Positions 1-13,654 of a stretch of 64,000 nucleotides of DNA are shown here, in pieces (position 1 is the first letter of the stretch; every line of letters starts with the position of its first letter). The position numbers were made by a program, and so were the translations under genes. Location: positions 9,831,249 through 9,895,248 of the forward strand of contig NC_049995.1 of NCBI RefSeq assembly GCF_000003815.2, written 5' to 3'. This DNA comes from Branchiostoma floridae. Lineage: Eukaryota > Chordata > Leptocardii > Amphioxiformes > Branchiostomatidae. The notes beneath the pieces are model-generated. The model ran no database searches, was not told the DNA's origin, and saw only the letters and a list, made by a program, of their open reading frames with translations.

Positions 1-2889
1 CCTAAAAAATGGAAAAAAAACGTTTTTTCAAAAAGTCCGCCCCAAAGGGAAGTTTAAGGCCCATGTAAGATGATGGTTTTAAAGCCCCTTGCCCGGAGGA
101 AAATTTTGGGAAAATTCCCCCCCCCCCCCCCCCCCCGGCCCCTAAGCTAAATAATCACCTCAGTAAAACTTGAGCTATCCTGTATGTGATGTTGCCGAGT
201 TGCTTCCCCAATCGATGGTATTTCCTGCGATATGCCACATTCAAATGAGAAATTCCCCAAGCCGGTATTGACCCACAAACAGGCAGCACAATTAAGCTCT
301 TGATTAAGCCGTTCTAGCGCTATACGACATGAAAGTTGGCGTATGCCTCACCCCTGTCTGAACAGAGTTAAATGCGTAATATTACGTCTTAACGATGTCA
401 AATTTCTAGCAACAGTCATAATTGACGTTTACATCATTCTCTAAAATTTGTGGTCTAATGTTAAGTTTTTTCAGTCTTAAAGGAAACGCAAAACACCCCC
501 CCCCCCATCCCAAATTGACCAAAAATGGCCGGTCTGAACAGCGCTTAGACTTTGACTTTCCATATTTCAAGCATCACGAACAGTTTCGTTTTGATCTTTC
601 ATCCACGTAGCGTAGAGGCGAACGCAGTCGCAAATCACGGCAAATGGGTGGTGAAGCCACCCGCTAACATCCGAATGAATAAATTGCATATGTTTCATTT
701 CTACAGAAGGCTATAAGGACAACGACCCTATCGGCAGTGAATCCTTCTATGTCATCCGGAAAATGCGTGGGCTTAATAGAAACGTTGTGCAGAGTGTTGG
801 GGGCATCTCGGAAAAGATATTGCGGTGTGGTAAAGTGAGGTGTCTACAAAATGACATTAGGTGCTCCCGATGAAAAAATGTATGGAAATGTGTCTATAGC
901 AATTTTTTTCTCTATCTACTCGCCGGATAGCAAAGTACTTTTTATGAAATGAGGTTATGTTACTTTTATTGTATGGTTGACATCTTCCTTGCAACCACAA
1001 AAGTGATATGAAATATGCAAAACAAAACTTGGCTTAAAAAGTTTGCCTTCATTGTCACACAAGAGGTCAGGAAGGTTGAACAAATGACAAAACACACGTA
1101 TGGTATCTCGAACATGTAACAAGTTTGTTCCAAGAACATTTTTCGCGATATTTTTTTTTTCGTAAGCAGAAAAAGGGAAAATTTGTTCTAAAACCGTAAT
1201 CAAAACTCAATACATGTACATTGTATACTGCATAATACATATGGATTATAGGGATCGGAAGAGATTGTGACCTGTCAGAATCGCCGATTCCATTGGTAGA
1301 GATAGTCATCAGAATCTCGTCGACATCTACGCGAATAAACATATACACTGACAGAGATGCAGATCACGTTGTGTTGACAGAGACTCAGCTTAAGGTCGCT
1401 CTTTACATTCACATATCAGTACAAGAAATCCTATCTATAAGCTTGCCTGAAAACATTCGTAAATGCAGCTTTTTCATTTGTGTTTTTGATTGCATTACGT
1501 TTTCTTAATGATCTAATTTCTCGTAAAATTAGTCATTGTACGAATCTCTCCCACGCCCCCTCTCTTTATCTATATCTAAATACATTATACAAATTTAGAA
1601 AAATCGTAAAGGTCCCTTTTTCATATATAATGTTTCGATCGTTTTAAGTTTGCTTAAAGACCTGATTTTGCGTAAGATCAGTCATTGTAAGAACACTGAT
1701 ACAGATGGTAAATGGGTGCCAAAGTAAGCCGTATAAACATTGCCATCTTGTACATGTTGCACCCTGACCTAGTTTCCTCAAAATAAGGACAATGTAGTCA
1801 TTAATCTTGCAAAAGCTGCAATTAACATGGGCAGCTGAGTGCAGAAGCCACTTAGATGACTATCTACAACCAGGACACACTGTGGAAAGGAGGTGGACAG
1901 TTTTATTTCATTCAAAGGACCTTGCTAAACATTTCAATCAGCAAAACATCAATCATTTTTTTTTTCTATTCCAAGTTTTCTTCATTGCACAGTAAGTGTC
2001 TATGAGACAAGTACACGTGAAAGTAATAGTAGCAAACAAATATTTTTGTATATCTTTTCTGGGCTTATCTCACTGGATGTGTTGCAAGGGTTTGCTTCCT
2101 AGCACTTTTCTTACAGTGATGTTTTTATCCCTAATGGATTTTCTGTACTACATGTATAGTATTGACAACATTGGACATCAGTGTCAAAATGTTTATCCCT
2201 TGGGTTTTAATACAGGGCCTCTCTTCCCTGTGATTTCAATTTCACACCAACTGAATTTCCGTTTTCCACGTATTCAATGAAGACATCATTATACATTTTA
2301 TAGATTTAGCAATTTACAGATACATTAATTAATTTTAGTGCAGAAAGGTGTGACCGATTCATCTTACTTTGTTGACAAACCAACAAGGTAATCAATAACA
2401 ATACTGGTTGACGTGATGGAATCTAAAGGATTCTAATAGAATAAGATGAGAAAAAATTGATTTATTAGTAGATGCATAATGGAAAGACATCCTGTAATCT
2501 TGGTTTCGGAAAGTCCTTTTCTTCTAGATTGATTAGGATCTTGTAGGTGTATTCCCTGTGGGCTGTATAGTATGGATTTTAGTATGACATATCCGGACAA
2601 AATTAGGATTTGGTGTAATAGGGATCGGTTCGCAAAATGTAAAGGTAGTCTCAAAGCCTTTTTAAGGCTGTATAGAGGCAATGGGTTGTTATCTACTGTG
2701 TATAGGGCATGCCAAAAAGCAGTTAGTTGCTCAAGCAACTGGATATGATTTTGGAAAAAAAAAACATATTCAGTTACATGAGTAACTCCTTTTTGATGTA
2801 TCTTATAACCTGGATCTAACCTTCATCGACGTGTCTAGGACATAGTATTGGAAGGCATAGCCTATCCTTTTTCTTCTACTACCTTTTAC
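1..2889. other. No gene seen; low-complexity and intergenic DNA
   Basis: AT-rich sequence without a frame that has protein-like composition or paired splice sites. A poly-C run sits near 118-136 and another near 496-506; the latter is followed by a GGTCTGAACAG motif like the ends of the inverted-repeat element at 38061-39009, so a fragment of that family may be present at about 340-550. I see nothing else here. Confidence 0.5.
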
Positions 2890-3035
2890 CTCCCCAACCG
2901 AAGTCAGGTATCCGTTTTTACACTTTATGAGTAGAGTGAGGAAAGTCGTGCAAATTAATAAAGGGCGTTTCCCAAGAGCACACGATATGTAGCATGACAG
3001 GACCTGAATGCACGGCCTCTGATTTCTGGGTATTG
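2890..3035 (-). repeat. SINE-like fragment (shared 3' core)
   Basis: Matches by eye the sequence at 22170-22332, with the shared pieces accgaagtcaggta, gtgaggaaagtcgtg and tttcccaagagcaca. The same core recurs in plus orientation at 14935-15000 and 37350-37420. It therefore belongs to a dispersed tRNA-derived SINE family. This copy is degenerate and has no recognisable tRNA-like head. Confidence 0.5.
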
Positions 3036-3177
3036 ACACTCGCAACTAAACCTAACACCCTGGTCAACTCGGCAGGGTTAGAATTAAGTTTTGGGCTAGG
3101 GTTACAGTGTTGGGCCAAGTTGACCAGGCTACAGGGTTGACCAATCTGATGGGCCTGCAGCTAGTATGGTAGAATAC

Positions 3178-3812
3178 CGAGGCATCTGACCTTTTGGTGT
3201 TGATGATCCGTTTTCTGTCTTTTTTAATTCAAGTGGCAAAACAATGACCTTGCTCTGCGAGCAGAAGTCTACGTGACTGACAATGTGAACTTGGTGGAGA
3301 CTTTGACCTGCTTAACCTCCCATGATGTAGTGTATTACCCAAGGCTTGGTTTGAAACAGTGAGGTGAGATGAAGCGATAATAGCTATAGGCGAAAAACCC
3401 AGTGGACTTTCGATTCGCGCGGTTGACGTAAACGTTTACAGATGACGATATGTGCCTAGAATGTTTTAAAAGATATCATTTTGAAATAATATTCTGTTTA
3501 ACCTATGCTCGTTGGTACGGTTAAGTGCCGAGGCATTCGACCATTTAGTGTTGATGATTCGGTCTCTGTCCTTTACACTTCAAGTAGCAAAACTGTGGCA
3601 ATGACTTTGCTTTGCAAGCAGAATGATATACATGATTGTTCGGACTTGTCGGAGATTTTGACCTGTTTCACCTCTCGTGATGTATCCATTACCCAAGGCT
3701 TGGTTTGAAACAGTTAGGTGAGATGAAGCGATAATCTATAGGCGAAAAACCCAGTGGAATTTCGCGCGGTCGACGTAAACGTTTACAGATGACGTGATGT
3801 GCCTGGAATGTT
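3178..3812. repeat. Tandem duplication, period about 351 bp
   Basis: Two diverged copies, 3178-3475 and 3529-3812. They share cgaggcat, the segment acccaaggcttggtttgaaa, the segment ggcgaaaaacccagtgga and the segment gacgtaaacgtttacagatg. Small indels separate them and neither copy keeps a common open frame, so it is non-coding DNA duplication. Confidence 0.8.
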
Positions 3813-5134
3813 AAGAATGACTTACTTTAAGTTTGCAACAGAATGTATATTTGTATCGTCATCTTGAAATATTTCAACTGTCTTTGATTAGTATTTTTGA
3901 CATTCAGTAGATATTTACAATTTGTGTGTAATCAGAATTCTTGTATTTGTTACAGTATTGTAAAGCTCCATATTTGACATCAATTACTTTGTTAGCTAAA
4001 GGTATGAATACCACAATATCCACAAATAGAAAAAAAATACTGTTAAAATACATTGAATAGACAGAATCCAACAAAAACATCACGTTACAATGTCAAACCC
4101 AATCTTATACATGGATCCACCTATACATTATGTCCAGATTTACTTTATCAACTTGACAAACTTATGAAATACAAGTTTATTAAACGTTGTTCTGCATTAA
4201 AGATTTTGCTCTACCCATACTTAGTCCAAGAGGGTAGCCTTGTAGATCTGAAGACATGACATTAGTGAGCATGTACTTTTTAAACATAACTTATTATCGT
4301 TTCAACGGTTAAGGGGGGGGGGCATTCATTGTATATCTCTTGTATTTTTCGCTGGTAATTCCGTTCCGTTAATATACGTTATTCATAAAGATACCAATCG
4401 GCTATGGACCTCACTTTTTACACGTCACGTTAGCACAAGAGAGATGTAATGGTAACTAGATTAGCGTATAGTTTCTGCCTGTCGACTCGATGTTGACCAC
4501 TTGGCCGGAATGAATCATTGCAGGAAGCATTGACTCGGTTGAAAGACTTTAAGCCCACGTACGTTACTGGGCCCTTCAAAAAGGATGTGGAGGGAGTAAA
4601 AATGAAGTGAAGAATTATCATTTAGTTTTGACGGAGTGGGTGCTATCTTCGTTAACCTGTCCATTCCTCCGTGACTGCACAACATGGTAGGATAAAAAAA
4701 TTATATATATATTGCAACACAAATGTGAAATGTGTACGCTCCATGTGTTGCCAAATGTACAATGACAAATGTACGAAATCTAAAAACGGCAGATTTTGTG
4801 ATTTTTAAAATCCCACCATGAATTTTTTCATGATGTAATCAAGATATATTATTTATAAAAATTTGCTGCTCTAAAAATTGTAGTTAAAAAGACTTTCTTT
4901 TTTCTTTTTACATAACTTCCAATAATGCTATTTTATGCTTCTTTGCACGTACAGTAGAATGACATGTGATTAATGGTTTTTCAAAACAAGTTCCACATGC
5001 AAAATATTAATGCATGACTGGAAAGAAGACAAAACATGCAAAGCATAACACGATTAGTTTATAGAAATTGATTGCGAGCTATGTTGCATATTCAGTCGCA
5101 GATGAGTAAAATTGTTTTATTCATTTAATGATCA
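3813..5134. other. No gene seen
   Basis: AT-rich sequence with a poly-G run at about 4312-4321. Open frames are short and compositionally random. Confidence 0.5.
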
Positions 5135-5445
5135 AGTATGTTGTATACTTTTCTCTTGCTGACGTAGACTGATATGAATGACGTACATTTGAACTTAACG
5201 CAAAAGAAATAAAGCAAACTGTCTATTATTAGAAATAGGTGTCGACATGAATTAAAGTGGTTCGTAGATATTTGCCTAATAACTATTCCAATATGTTGTA
5301 TATTTTGCTCTTGATCACTTAGACTAATATAAATGACGTACATTTTAACTAAATGTAAATCAAATAAAGCAAACTGAACATTATGAGAATTAGGGTCGAC
5401 ATGCATTCTGAGGTTCAAACATATGTGCGTAATGATTATTCCCCA
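5135..5445. repeat. Tandem duplication, period about 154 bp
   Basis: The first unit (about 5135-5285) and second unit (about 5289-5445) share atgacgtacatt, aataaagcaaactg, gtcgacatg and flanking words in the same order. The minus-strand open frame over both is a consequence of the repeat and not of a gene. Confidence 0.7.
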
Positions 5446-5496
5446 TAACATATGTTTCTTCCAAAACTGTATAAGAGTTACGGCTAGACGTAAACG

Positions 5497-5518
5497 TTAA
5501 CGTCAACGTTGACGTTAA
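5497..5518. other. 22-bp perfect palindrome with TGACG half-sites
   Basis: The sequence reads ttaacgtcaac followed by its exact complement gttgacgttaa. The outer arms hold TGACG/CGTCA half-sites of the kind bound by bZIP factors. Function is unknown; there is no gene next to it. Confidence 0.6.
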
Positions 5519-6119
5519 TCATATACCCGAGGTTGACGTGTTTTGTAGACCGCGACGTTTCATCATGGCGCGCTCTTTTAATGAAATTGGTCTCGCTTCA
5601 TACGCTCATGTCAAACATATGAGGCTCCGTTAAGCGGAAGTACGACCTAGACCTTATTCTTTCTACCTTGGCCTTTAAATAAGCTTGGCGTAGATTTTTA
5701 AATACCATCGAAAGACGTATAGAAGGTCGCATAAGACTGGAATGCAAAAGATAAGAGAAAAGCTATCGGCTAAGCGTTTTTGTCCGTGACGTGAATCTAT
5801 TCAGGTTTGCCTGTACATTCCTGTGTATATCTTAGGGTTTAAGATATACATTTATTTCATGTTTACAAGGCAACTATGATAGAAGGATGCCTACACAAGG
5901 CAACAATGCTTAGATATGACTGAACTAGTTTAAGTGTTGCTTTCCAAGACAAAAATTGGATTCACCCAAATTTTAGACTAAACAGCACCAGTCTTTGTCA
6001 AGAATTGAACAATCCACTGCTGTCACGCTGTTCAGTCGAAACTTTGGCTGAGTCGAATTTTTGTGTTGGATATTACAGTTAAACTACTTCAATAATGACT
6101 TCTAACAACACAGATGAAC

Positions 6120-7845
6120 TTTCAAGTTATGCTTAGATATTATCGCTACCCACATTCAATCGTTAAGCACCACGCGTGATCTTAGGAGAGACCTAGATGG
6201 TTTTAAAGCTGACGTAGTTTTGAAGTTCAAGGAAATCACGTCTAAGCAACGTCAAGTGTAGTCTAGCTAACAATGCATTACAGCAAATTCCTTTAAGTAT
6301 GCCAATCATAGATTCGTTTCCGCAGTCTGCAACTGTTGGATAAGGCGTAGAAGTTTGGTGACATAACTTTCAAGTTTCTGAAAATTACTTATCACTTGTA
6401 AGTGTAGCGGATTAGAAATCACAACCACGACAATGTTAGTAGGCTTAATAGATTGATTGTTAGTTTTCTCAGACTGACTAACGTAAGAATAAAGTTCCAT
6501 GAAATCAATCATCTAGTATGAATAATTCGACTCAAGTTTACTAGATGTGGCAGCACATGACTACAGCAAAAATTCTAGTAACATTGCATATATCTATTTA
6601 TCTTAAAACTTTGAAGTATGATTTGTGTGTGGCTTCAGTTTTCCGAAGGGTCGTTGACGTTGCTTTTGAAATGAAGTTCCGGGAAATCCAATTCTCGCCA
6701 CTACAATGTTGAAAATGATTTGGAGTTGCAGAAAGTTACTAAACACGCCTAATTCAATTAGTTAATTGTAGCAGCATATCACAACGACGGCAATAATAGG
6801 ATGATGAATAGATCTATTTTAGTATGTTCACGACAATTCTAATGTCACTATGTAATACTGAATTCGAAGCTGTTGTCTATGCCTTTAGTTTTCCATTGCT
6901 CATAGACGTTGTTTGAGTCTTAGTTCCAGGAATTTTGCTTTTCGATTGCCACTGACAATTCTAATTTCCAAGAATTTACTCCGGACGACAATTTTACCAA
7001 CACTAGACCAATTCATTTTCGAAGTTTCTAGCTGTAGCCCATGACTCAAGAGTTTCCCAAAGCTCATTGACGTAGATTCTGACATCATGGACGCTACTCA
7101 TCATGCAGAAATAAAGTCAAGTGGAGCAGCATATCACAACGGCGATAGTAGTAGTATGTTGACTAGATCTATTTCGTATGGTTAATACAGAGACGATTCT
7201 AGTAACACTATTCTAGTTATCTGAAGCTGTAGTGTATGACTTCTCGTTAACGTAGCTTTTGAATCTTAGTCCCAGGAATTTTCTTCTGGTGACAATTCGA
7301 ATTTCCGAAAATTTACTCCCGGCGACGATTCTAGCAACACTAGTAACATATTCATTTTCTAAGTTTCTAGCTGTAGCCTATGACTCAACAGTTTCCCAAA
7401 GCTCACTGACGTAGATTCTGACTTCCAAGAAGTTATTCATCATGCATAAGCAAAGTCAAGTGTAGCAGCATATTACAACTGTGACAAAGTAGTATCTTGA
7501 AATTTCGTCATTTCACCGCGACGATGATTCTAGGGACACTGTATAATACTGAAGCTGTTGTCTATGACTATGACTTCAGAGTTTTAAAGTTCATAGACGT
7601 AGTTTAAATCTTAGTTCCAGGAATTTCTTCCCTGTGACAACTGTAAATTCCAGGAATTCACTCCCTGTGACGATTGTCGTGACAGTATAAACATATTCAT
7701 TTTAGAACTTTGAAGCTGAAGCCGATGACTCAAGAGTTTTCCCAAGCCCATTGAAGTAGATTTTTACTGCCAAGTTTCCAGTTTTCCCAAGCCCATTGAC
7801 GTAGATTCTTACTGCCAAGACGTTAATCATCACACCTTGGCAAAG
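6120..7845. repeat. Diverged tandem repeats of about 335-395 bp
   Basis: Recurring blocks include gtgtagcagcatatcacaac-like words near 6770, 7115 and 7450 (a weaker one near 7850), ctgtagcc(c/t)atgactcaa near 7032 and 7372, and ttagttccaggaatttt near 6918, 7267 and 7611. Order is preserved, so this is an old tandem array with about five eroded units. No coding frame is conserved between units. Confidence 0.65.
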
Positions 7846-8025
7846 TCAAGTGTAGTAGAGACGACAACACATCACGGCGAAGACGTCATTAGGCAGATCA
7901 TTAAGCATGTCTTTTGTTATCTCCGGTGGAAAGAATCCTCTCACGTCCTTCTGGTGCGTCGTTCCATCACAGTCTATGGAGTACGTTATCTGCTGCATCA
8001 TCTTCAAGGTGATTCGGTTAACAGC
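7846..8025 (-). CDS. Possible orphan terminal exon, 60 codons with stop
   Basis: On the minus strand an open frame runs from 8025 to a TGA at 7846-7848. It encodes a segment with MQQITYSIDCDGTTHQ, then DVRGFFPPEITKDM, and ends in CRLYYT. Third positions favour G/C, as in the confirmed exons of this window, and a possible acceptor (ctttag) lies at its upstream end, though that AG belongs to the adjacent inverted-repeat element. I do not recognise a family. Two plus-strand frames are also open here, which weakens the case. It could be the last exon of a gene broken by the transposon and by the assembly gap, or simple chance. Confidence 0.22.
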   Translation of the reverse strand, partial: AVNRITLKMMQQITYSIDCDGTTHQKDVRGFFPPEITKDMLNDLPNDVFAVMCCRLYYT

Positions 8026-8275
8026 TAAAGGTGCACTCTCATTGCACTTGCGTCAAGCTTGCGTCACCGCAGTGTTCGTTCACTGCGTCACCCCCTTGTA
8101 AGCGGCCCCGATTTTTTATGACTTAGTTATTGCATGATATATAAAAGTATGACTAAGAAGACGACAAACTACACAAAAAGTAAGAAAATTCGTTCTCTAT
8201 CTCTGAAATAAATATCTTTCGAACCCCATCAGTGACGCAAGCTTGACGCAAGTGAGTGAGAGTGCACCTTTATAG
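8026..8275. mobile_element. MITE with ~42-bp terminal inverted repeats
   Basis: The left end taaaggtgcactctcattg is answered at the right end by gagtgagagtgcacctttat in inverted form, and the repeat continues through cacttgcgtcaagcttgcgtcac. The ends start and finish with TA, as expected for Tc1/mariner-type target sites. There is no transposase; the centre is AT-rich. Confidence 0.75.
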
Positions 8276-8302
8276 TCTATGTACGGCAACTTCCTGCTGC
8301 AT

Positions 8303-8402
8303 NNNNNNNNNNNNNNNNNNNNNNNNNNNNNNNNNNNNNNNNNNNNNNNNNNNNNNNNNNNNNNNNNNNNNNNNNNNNNNNNNNNNNNNNNNNNNNNNNN
8401 NN
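8303..8402. other. Assembly gap, 100 N
   Basis: Exactly 100 N, the conventional placeholder for a gap of unknown length. It splits a repeat-bearing region, so spacing across it is not reliable. Confidence 0.95.
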
Positions 8403-8615
8403 TGTCTGTATTCTTAACAGTACACGGTTCGTAGATCCAGGAGCGGTCTGAGGAACTTGCTACAACGAGGAAGATAAAACTCACGGGGCCAACATTAACG
8501 CTGTTGGTTCCTCTTGTACTGTATTCTTCATCATTATCTGTATCCGTACACGGCTCGTAAGTCCAGGAACACAGTGCAGTTGAAGGAGCGTTGTACAACG
8601 AACAAGGTAAAACCG
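8403..8615 (-). repeat. Two related ~80-bp units beside the gap, open on minus strand
   Basis: The minus strand carries two similar stretches (about 8615-8536 and 8480-8403). In one frame both encode SW(T/I)YEPCT. That frame stays open through the whole segment up to the gap. This may be duplicated exon sequence of an unrecognised gene or a non-coding duplication. I would not call a product. Confidence 0.4.
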
Positions 8616-9180
8616 CACGCTTTACTTATACGAGGTCATTTGATAGTGCTATCTCCTTTTATTCCCTATTTATTGGTGTCCTCCCTATTAATGGACAGAC
8701 ATCCGTGATGATTAAAAGAAAGTATTGGGTTACATTGCGTCACATTTGTTGAGTGCATATTATTGTTGTGTTACATTGAGCACTAAAGTCAATGCTATGC
8801 GCATCAATTTGATGACCAGGTATTGCTCAGCATAATTTTCGGATGGATTGTGATGACATGTAGTAAGTGGTTAGGTATTTAGAAAACATATGTCAAGGTC
8901 GACTTGGGGGCTCTGGCGTGTGACCTTAAACTGCAGTGGAACTTCCGTTTTTAAAACTTTCCATATGAACTATCATCTTACACCAAATGCATTCACTGTA
9001 TCTATAAATCTGTATATATAGGTATATATCTGACAATATCATGTGATACTTACCTGACTGATGTGCTCTGTGTGGCAGAGACTGTCATTCTCGTATATAA
9101 CTGTTCAGCCACAGGCGACGCTGTAGGGTTGATATCAATTAAGACTTTATTATGGTCAATATTGGCCGAAGGAGACTAAT

Positions 9181-9246
<66 letters not shown>

Positions 9247-11574
9247 GTGTCCATCAGTATAGTTACATTTACATGAAACGCTGCCCGTATGTCTGTATAC
9301 CATATGCTAGCATATATGACAATTCTGTATACCCATAAGATAACATTTTTTCTATTCATTTTGGAGCAGTATCTTTGATTCTGTGTGAGATTCTCATGTA
9401 ACGGTTTTCCATTAATTGCCTTATAAAACGAGCCAAAGATTGGATAGTGGAATAAGTTAATTACCAATTTGGGTCTTTGAGTGCAAATGGTGACCTAAAA
9501 TAGCCTGACCTAGAAACCTTTCTAGGTCACTCTTACAAGAGGGACCTGTAATTTTCTAAATGACTATTCTGTGGGAAAAGACCTGTTAGGGTTCAATTTT
9601 TTAAAGATTTTAAAAAAAAACAAGCATCTTTTTTCCACAGAACAGCATACTATTAGTCTAATATATAGATGACCTACATGACTTAGCATGGGCTATTTTG
9701 CTTCACATTAAGGAAATAGTATCTATAATAGATATGTCTGACTAAAATGCATTGCCTTTTAGGTAAACATTTTACAACTAGATGATGTCTGTATACAAAG
9801 ATATCTACTATATAAACCTAATTACGATAAACACTACCAGTAGTAATACGTCATTGGGCACAATTCATCAATCAGGGACAGTGCATGATTAAACATTAGA
9901 TCCTTAACGAGATTTATATCCGGATTTCGGTGCCTCCTCCTAGTTTAATTGATGACCTCTTGGCTTTTGGAGGTTCCAAGACCGATCATGATTCAATTTC
10001 CCGTAACTCTGGCTACTTTTTATGATGGATTATATGCCGAAATCAACTAGCCAGTAAAACGTCAGCCACAGAATACATAATGTCTATATAATAAAGTTTA
10101 TTGCAAATTCTTGCCCGTGGGCTAATTGCAGGTAACATGAGAGATTCAGACAAAGTAAAAAAACAATATCAAACTAAGGTGTCTACCCTAGTCTAAAACT
10201 AGTAAAAGCTGACTCTAGGTCCTGGGTTATTGGGTTTGACTCCTTTTTCAAAGACAGTGGAAGACGAAAGATCCCACATTTTCTATTATGTGTGGGTTTT
10301 GTGAAGTTAGAAGGAGAATTGTTTTCTTTTTGTCGGTGAATGTTAAGAAGTTTGGATGGAATTTGGTGGCCTCTTCAAACAGCTTTCTTTCTTGATCATA
10401 GAAGATATCATTTATTTGCATTGTAAGTGTACTTTAAGCAGAATTTTGTGAAATTTATGAGACTAATGGAGATCCTAGTAAAAACACACAAAATATTTCT
10501 CACTAGTCTTAACTAATGTGCTATTATCTTGTTGATCAAACATAACCGTAGATAGAGCAGAAGTCTTTTACGTCAGCATTTACAGCTTTGATAACCAAAA
10601 CTTCATCTTTTGTATTTGATCTTACCTCATCATGGTATATAAAGTGGCATGTCTTACGCAGTCATGTGCAGAGGGTGTCAGAAGTATATGCAGAGGTGTT
10701 AGTCCGGAGTGGGTGTTTTTACACGCCTTGCACATTAAAAATCCCATAGGCAACGAGTCGTGACGAATCGTCAAGATCAAGAAGACTGGCAGCATAGCTG
10801 AAGCATGACTTCAACTCTGATAAAAATTTTAGTTTATCAAAAAGCTTCTATCTAGGGTCTTCGATGTGACTGTATGTGTGGGAGTGGGAGGCATATGTCA
10901 AAAGATGACTATGAAAGTAATAACATACTGCATATCATTCAGCATCTAGAGGCCTCAGAAATGACATACCTTTTATTTACATCTACAAGCCCCCCCATTG
11001 GAATGAATTCTGTCATATACTTACGTAACGTTTTTATGTCATACCTGGGGCCGCGATAACGTTCGATACAGGTGTTCTGGACCATGTGATAAAAAGTCGT
11101 ATATCACACAGGCTTCAAAGTTTTATTACACAGGCTTCCATCGAGTAATCCGAACATTCTCTGCGCACGCCGAGTGTGGTGCGGTCGAAAATTCTGATAC
11201 CTGATTCGGTCCCAGCCCTCCCGCGGGGCCTTCAAGCGATCCTGCCCTCGTGCCTTATACGTACTTCGGGTGATACGGAATACATCGTATTGCATTCTTT
11301 CACTCTCTGTTTTTCTGTATCTCTGTTTCTTCTTGTTCTCTCTCTCCTATGTACTTCATTCATGTATATCATTCTTCTTGGCAACGTTTTTGTATGTATC
11401 CCATAGAAGTGAGAAACACGACAATTAAGGACCTAGGTGTGACCTACTGCATGGTGAAATAAGTAGATAAAATGGAAATGAAAACTAATGATACTGTATG
11501 TTTGTGCAATGACCAACGTAATTCTTAGGTAAGCTAATTGTCAACCTATTTCTGTGATGTTGATTTCTCTTGTA
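8616..11574. other. No gene seen; contains a (TA)n microsatellite
   Basis: The only distinct structure is the TA dinucleotide tract at about 9184-9242. A pyrimidine-rich stretch lies at about 11300-11350. Open frames here are short and lack recognisable motifs. Confidence 0.5.
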
Positions 11575-11712
11575 ATAAAGAAGAGGTAAATGTACTGTAG
11601 TGAATAATTAAGAAGAAAAATCTACTGTAGTAAAGAATTGAGAAGAAAAATGTAATGTAGTAAAGAGTTAAGAAGAAATATGTACTGTAGTGAAAAATTA
11701 AGTTAAGAAGAA
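11575..11712. repeat. Short tandem repeat, ~38-40 bp, about 4 units
   Basis: Units share agaagaaaaatgtactgtag and a following taaagaattaag-like segment, with a few substitutions between copies. Confidence 0.75.
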
Positions 11713-12032
11713 AAACACACGGAAGCAGTTTAGCATTGTCTTTCTCTAAAAGATCAAATGAAATAGGACAAAATGTAACTCGTGACTTGTCTGCCTAGCA
11801 GGTATCTTTTTTTTTTAATCTATAGCTTCATTTGTGGGCTTTGATGCTCTTTTGCAGCTTTGATATTTAGAAATTTATGGAACTCAAAGGGCAGCCGAAA
11901 CCTATTAATAGCCATACACAATAAATTCCTTCCTTCTTAACATATTCCGACCTTTTCACACAGAAGCCCCAAACATAAGTGGACAGGTGTCAAAGTTGAC
12001 TACAATGATAAAAAAAATCCTAACGGGTAAAC

Positions 12033-12288
12033 GTGGTATCTAACTGCAGTCGGGGAAACGGTGTGGCACTTGGGGGTTGGGAAAGATAAAAAAAATTCAC
12101 AGACAAAGAACGAAATTTCGTACCTTTCTGTGTATTGTCTTCTAATGCATATTTTCACGTATTACACATGTACAATGTCTTAATTATAAAAACATAATAC
12201 AACACAATGAAAATATCACTACAATGGCGCAGTGAACGACGGAACCCCGCAGTGCCGCACTGGTGCCCCAAGCGCAGTAAGATACCAC
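12033..12288. mobile_element. MITE-like element with imperfect ~45-bp inverted ends
   Basis: The left end gtggtatctaactgc matches the inverted right end gcgcagtaagataccac, and the similarity continues inward through a cggcactgc/ggtgtggcact block. Length is 256 bp. No protein coding. Confidence 0.6.
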
Positions 12289-13654
12289 CTTTAAAACTAC
12301 TGTTTGCGTACACCTAGCGATAACCGCACCCTCAGATGCCATAAAAGTAAATCACCCCTCGTGCTACGTTTGGAATCACCCACAAGTGGGTCAGCATGAT
12401 TTCTCTATCACTCTGCACTGCCCTTTCTTGGTTCTAATGTGATGAATTGGCGCCCACTCGATACTGAAAATTAGACGCTCCGCCGAGAATACGTTAGAGA
12501 AATTAAAGGTCAATTATTCTTCGATAGCGAGTGGTGGAGATTAACTGCCTTCTATGTGCATTGGGCTGGAACGGATAACATGTAACAGAGCCATTATGTG
12601 AGTAATAGACCATACATTCTAGAGTACTTGGCACAAGTTTGGCATTTGGTCTAACAGAATGCAATGTCAATTTTAAAAGTTCACCTAGTAGCTGCACTGG
12701 TAGATCGTGTAACATCCCCTAAACGAGACGGGGGGCACTATGCACATTCTGCAACTTTTACTTAATTGCTCATCTATTCAAGTATGTAATTTGCATAACG
12801 TTACAAAAAAGGTGGATTGCTCATTCATAGAATATTGTAAAAGACTGGACTTTTGACAGTGAGAAATTCATGTTCAACTTTGCTTTAAAATGCATTTTCT
12901 GTGTCGGTAACTCGTTCGACTGTTAAAACTCAGTGCGGCGCAAACTTTACTAGCACTAGTACTCGTAGAGAAATCAGGTATAGATATATCCATATGATTG
13001 CTAGCTCCGGTAGCAAATGTTATATGTAATCTTAAAATTGATTAATCCATCATTCTTAATGTGCAAAGACATTTCAAACATATGTCGTTTACTGGAACGA
13101 ACTGCTACAAAGGGTGAACGTAAAATGTACAGAAATCGATTTTCCTTTGCGTTGGAAAACTATTTATCTTAAAACTTCCCATAAAACTGCCAAGGCGCAG
13201 AAGTAGAATCATGATTGTAAGTTTGGAAGCTATGGGGTACTTGGGGCGAATAATGAGATATTGATGACTTAAAGCGGGTATATTTCACTGGACCGCGTCG
13301 CGTTGGCGACCTGAATGCGTTTTACATTTAATGTTTGTTGCCCTTGACTTTACCCTGAGAATAAAATGCAAAATTTACGACTATATCGTTGAAGAGATTT
13401 ATTAGTCACGTATGAGCACAGTTGACAGAATTTTTCTTCTAACAGTGACATATCTTTAAAGGTTAACACATCCAATCCATGAACAAGATGGACTGATAAC
13501 CATAAAATTGGGGGTTAAGTGTACCTTTAAAATATAATCAAAAATAATAAGGGAAAATCCATTTTATTCCCTTTTTTGGCTTAGAAATCAGAAAATGAAG
13601 CCATATATTTTCCAAAATTGAAGCCATTTTAGCTTCTCATTTAGGAATCCAAGA
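12289..13654. other. No gene seen
   Basis: AT-rich DNA with no protein-like frame and no clear repeat structure. Confidence 0.45.

Noticed and set aside
8197-8598. 133-codon minus-strand frame through the N gap
   Set aside because: The frame includes 100 unknown bases and the end of a MITE, so its continuity is meaningless.
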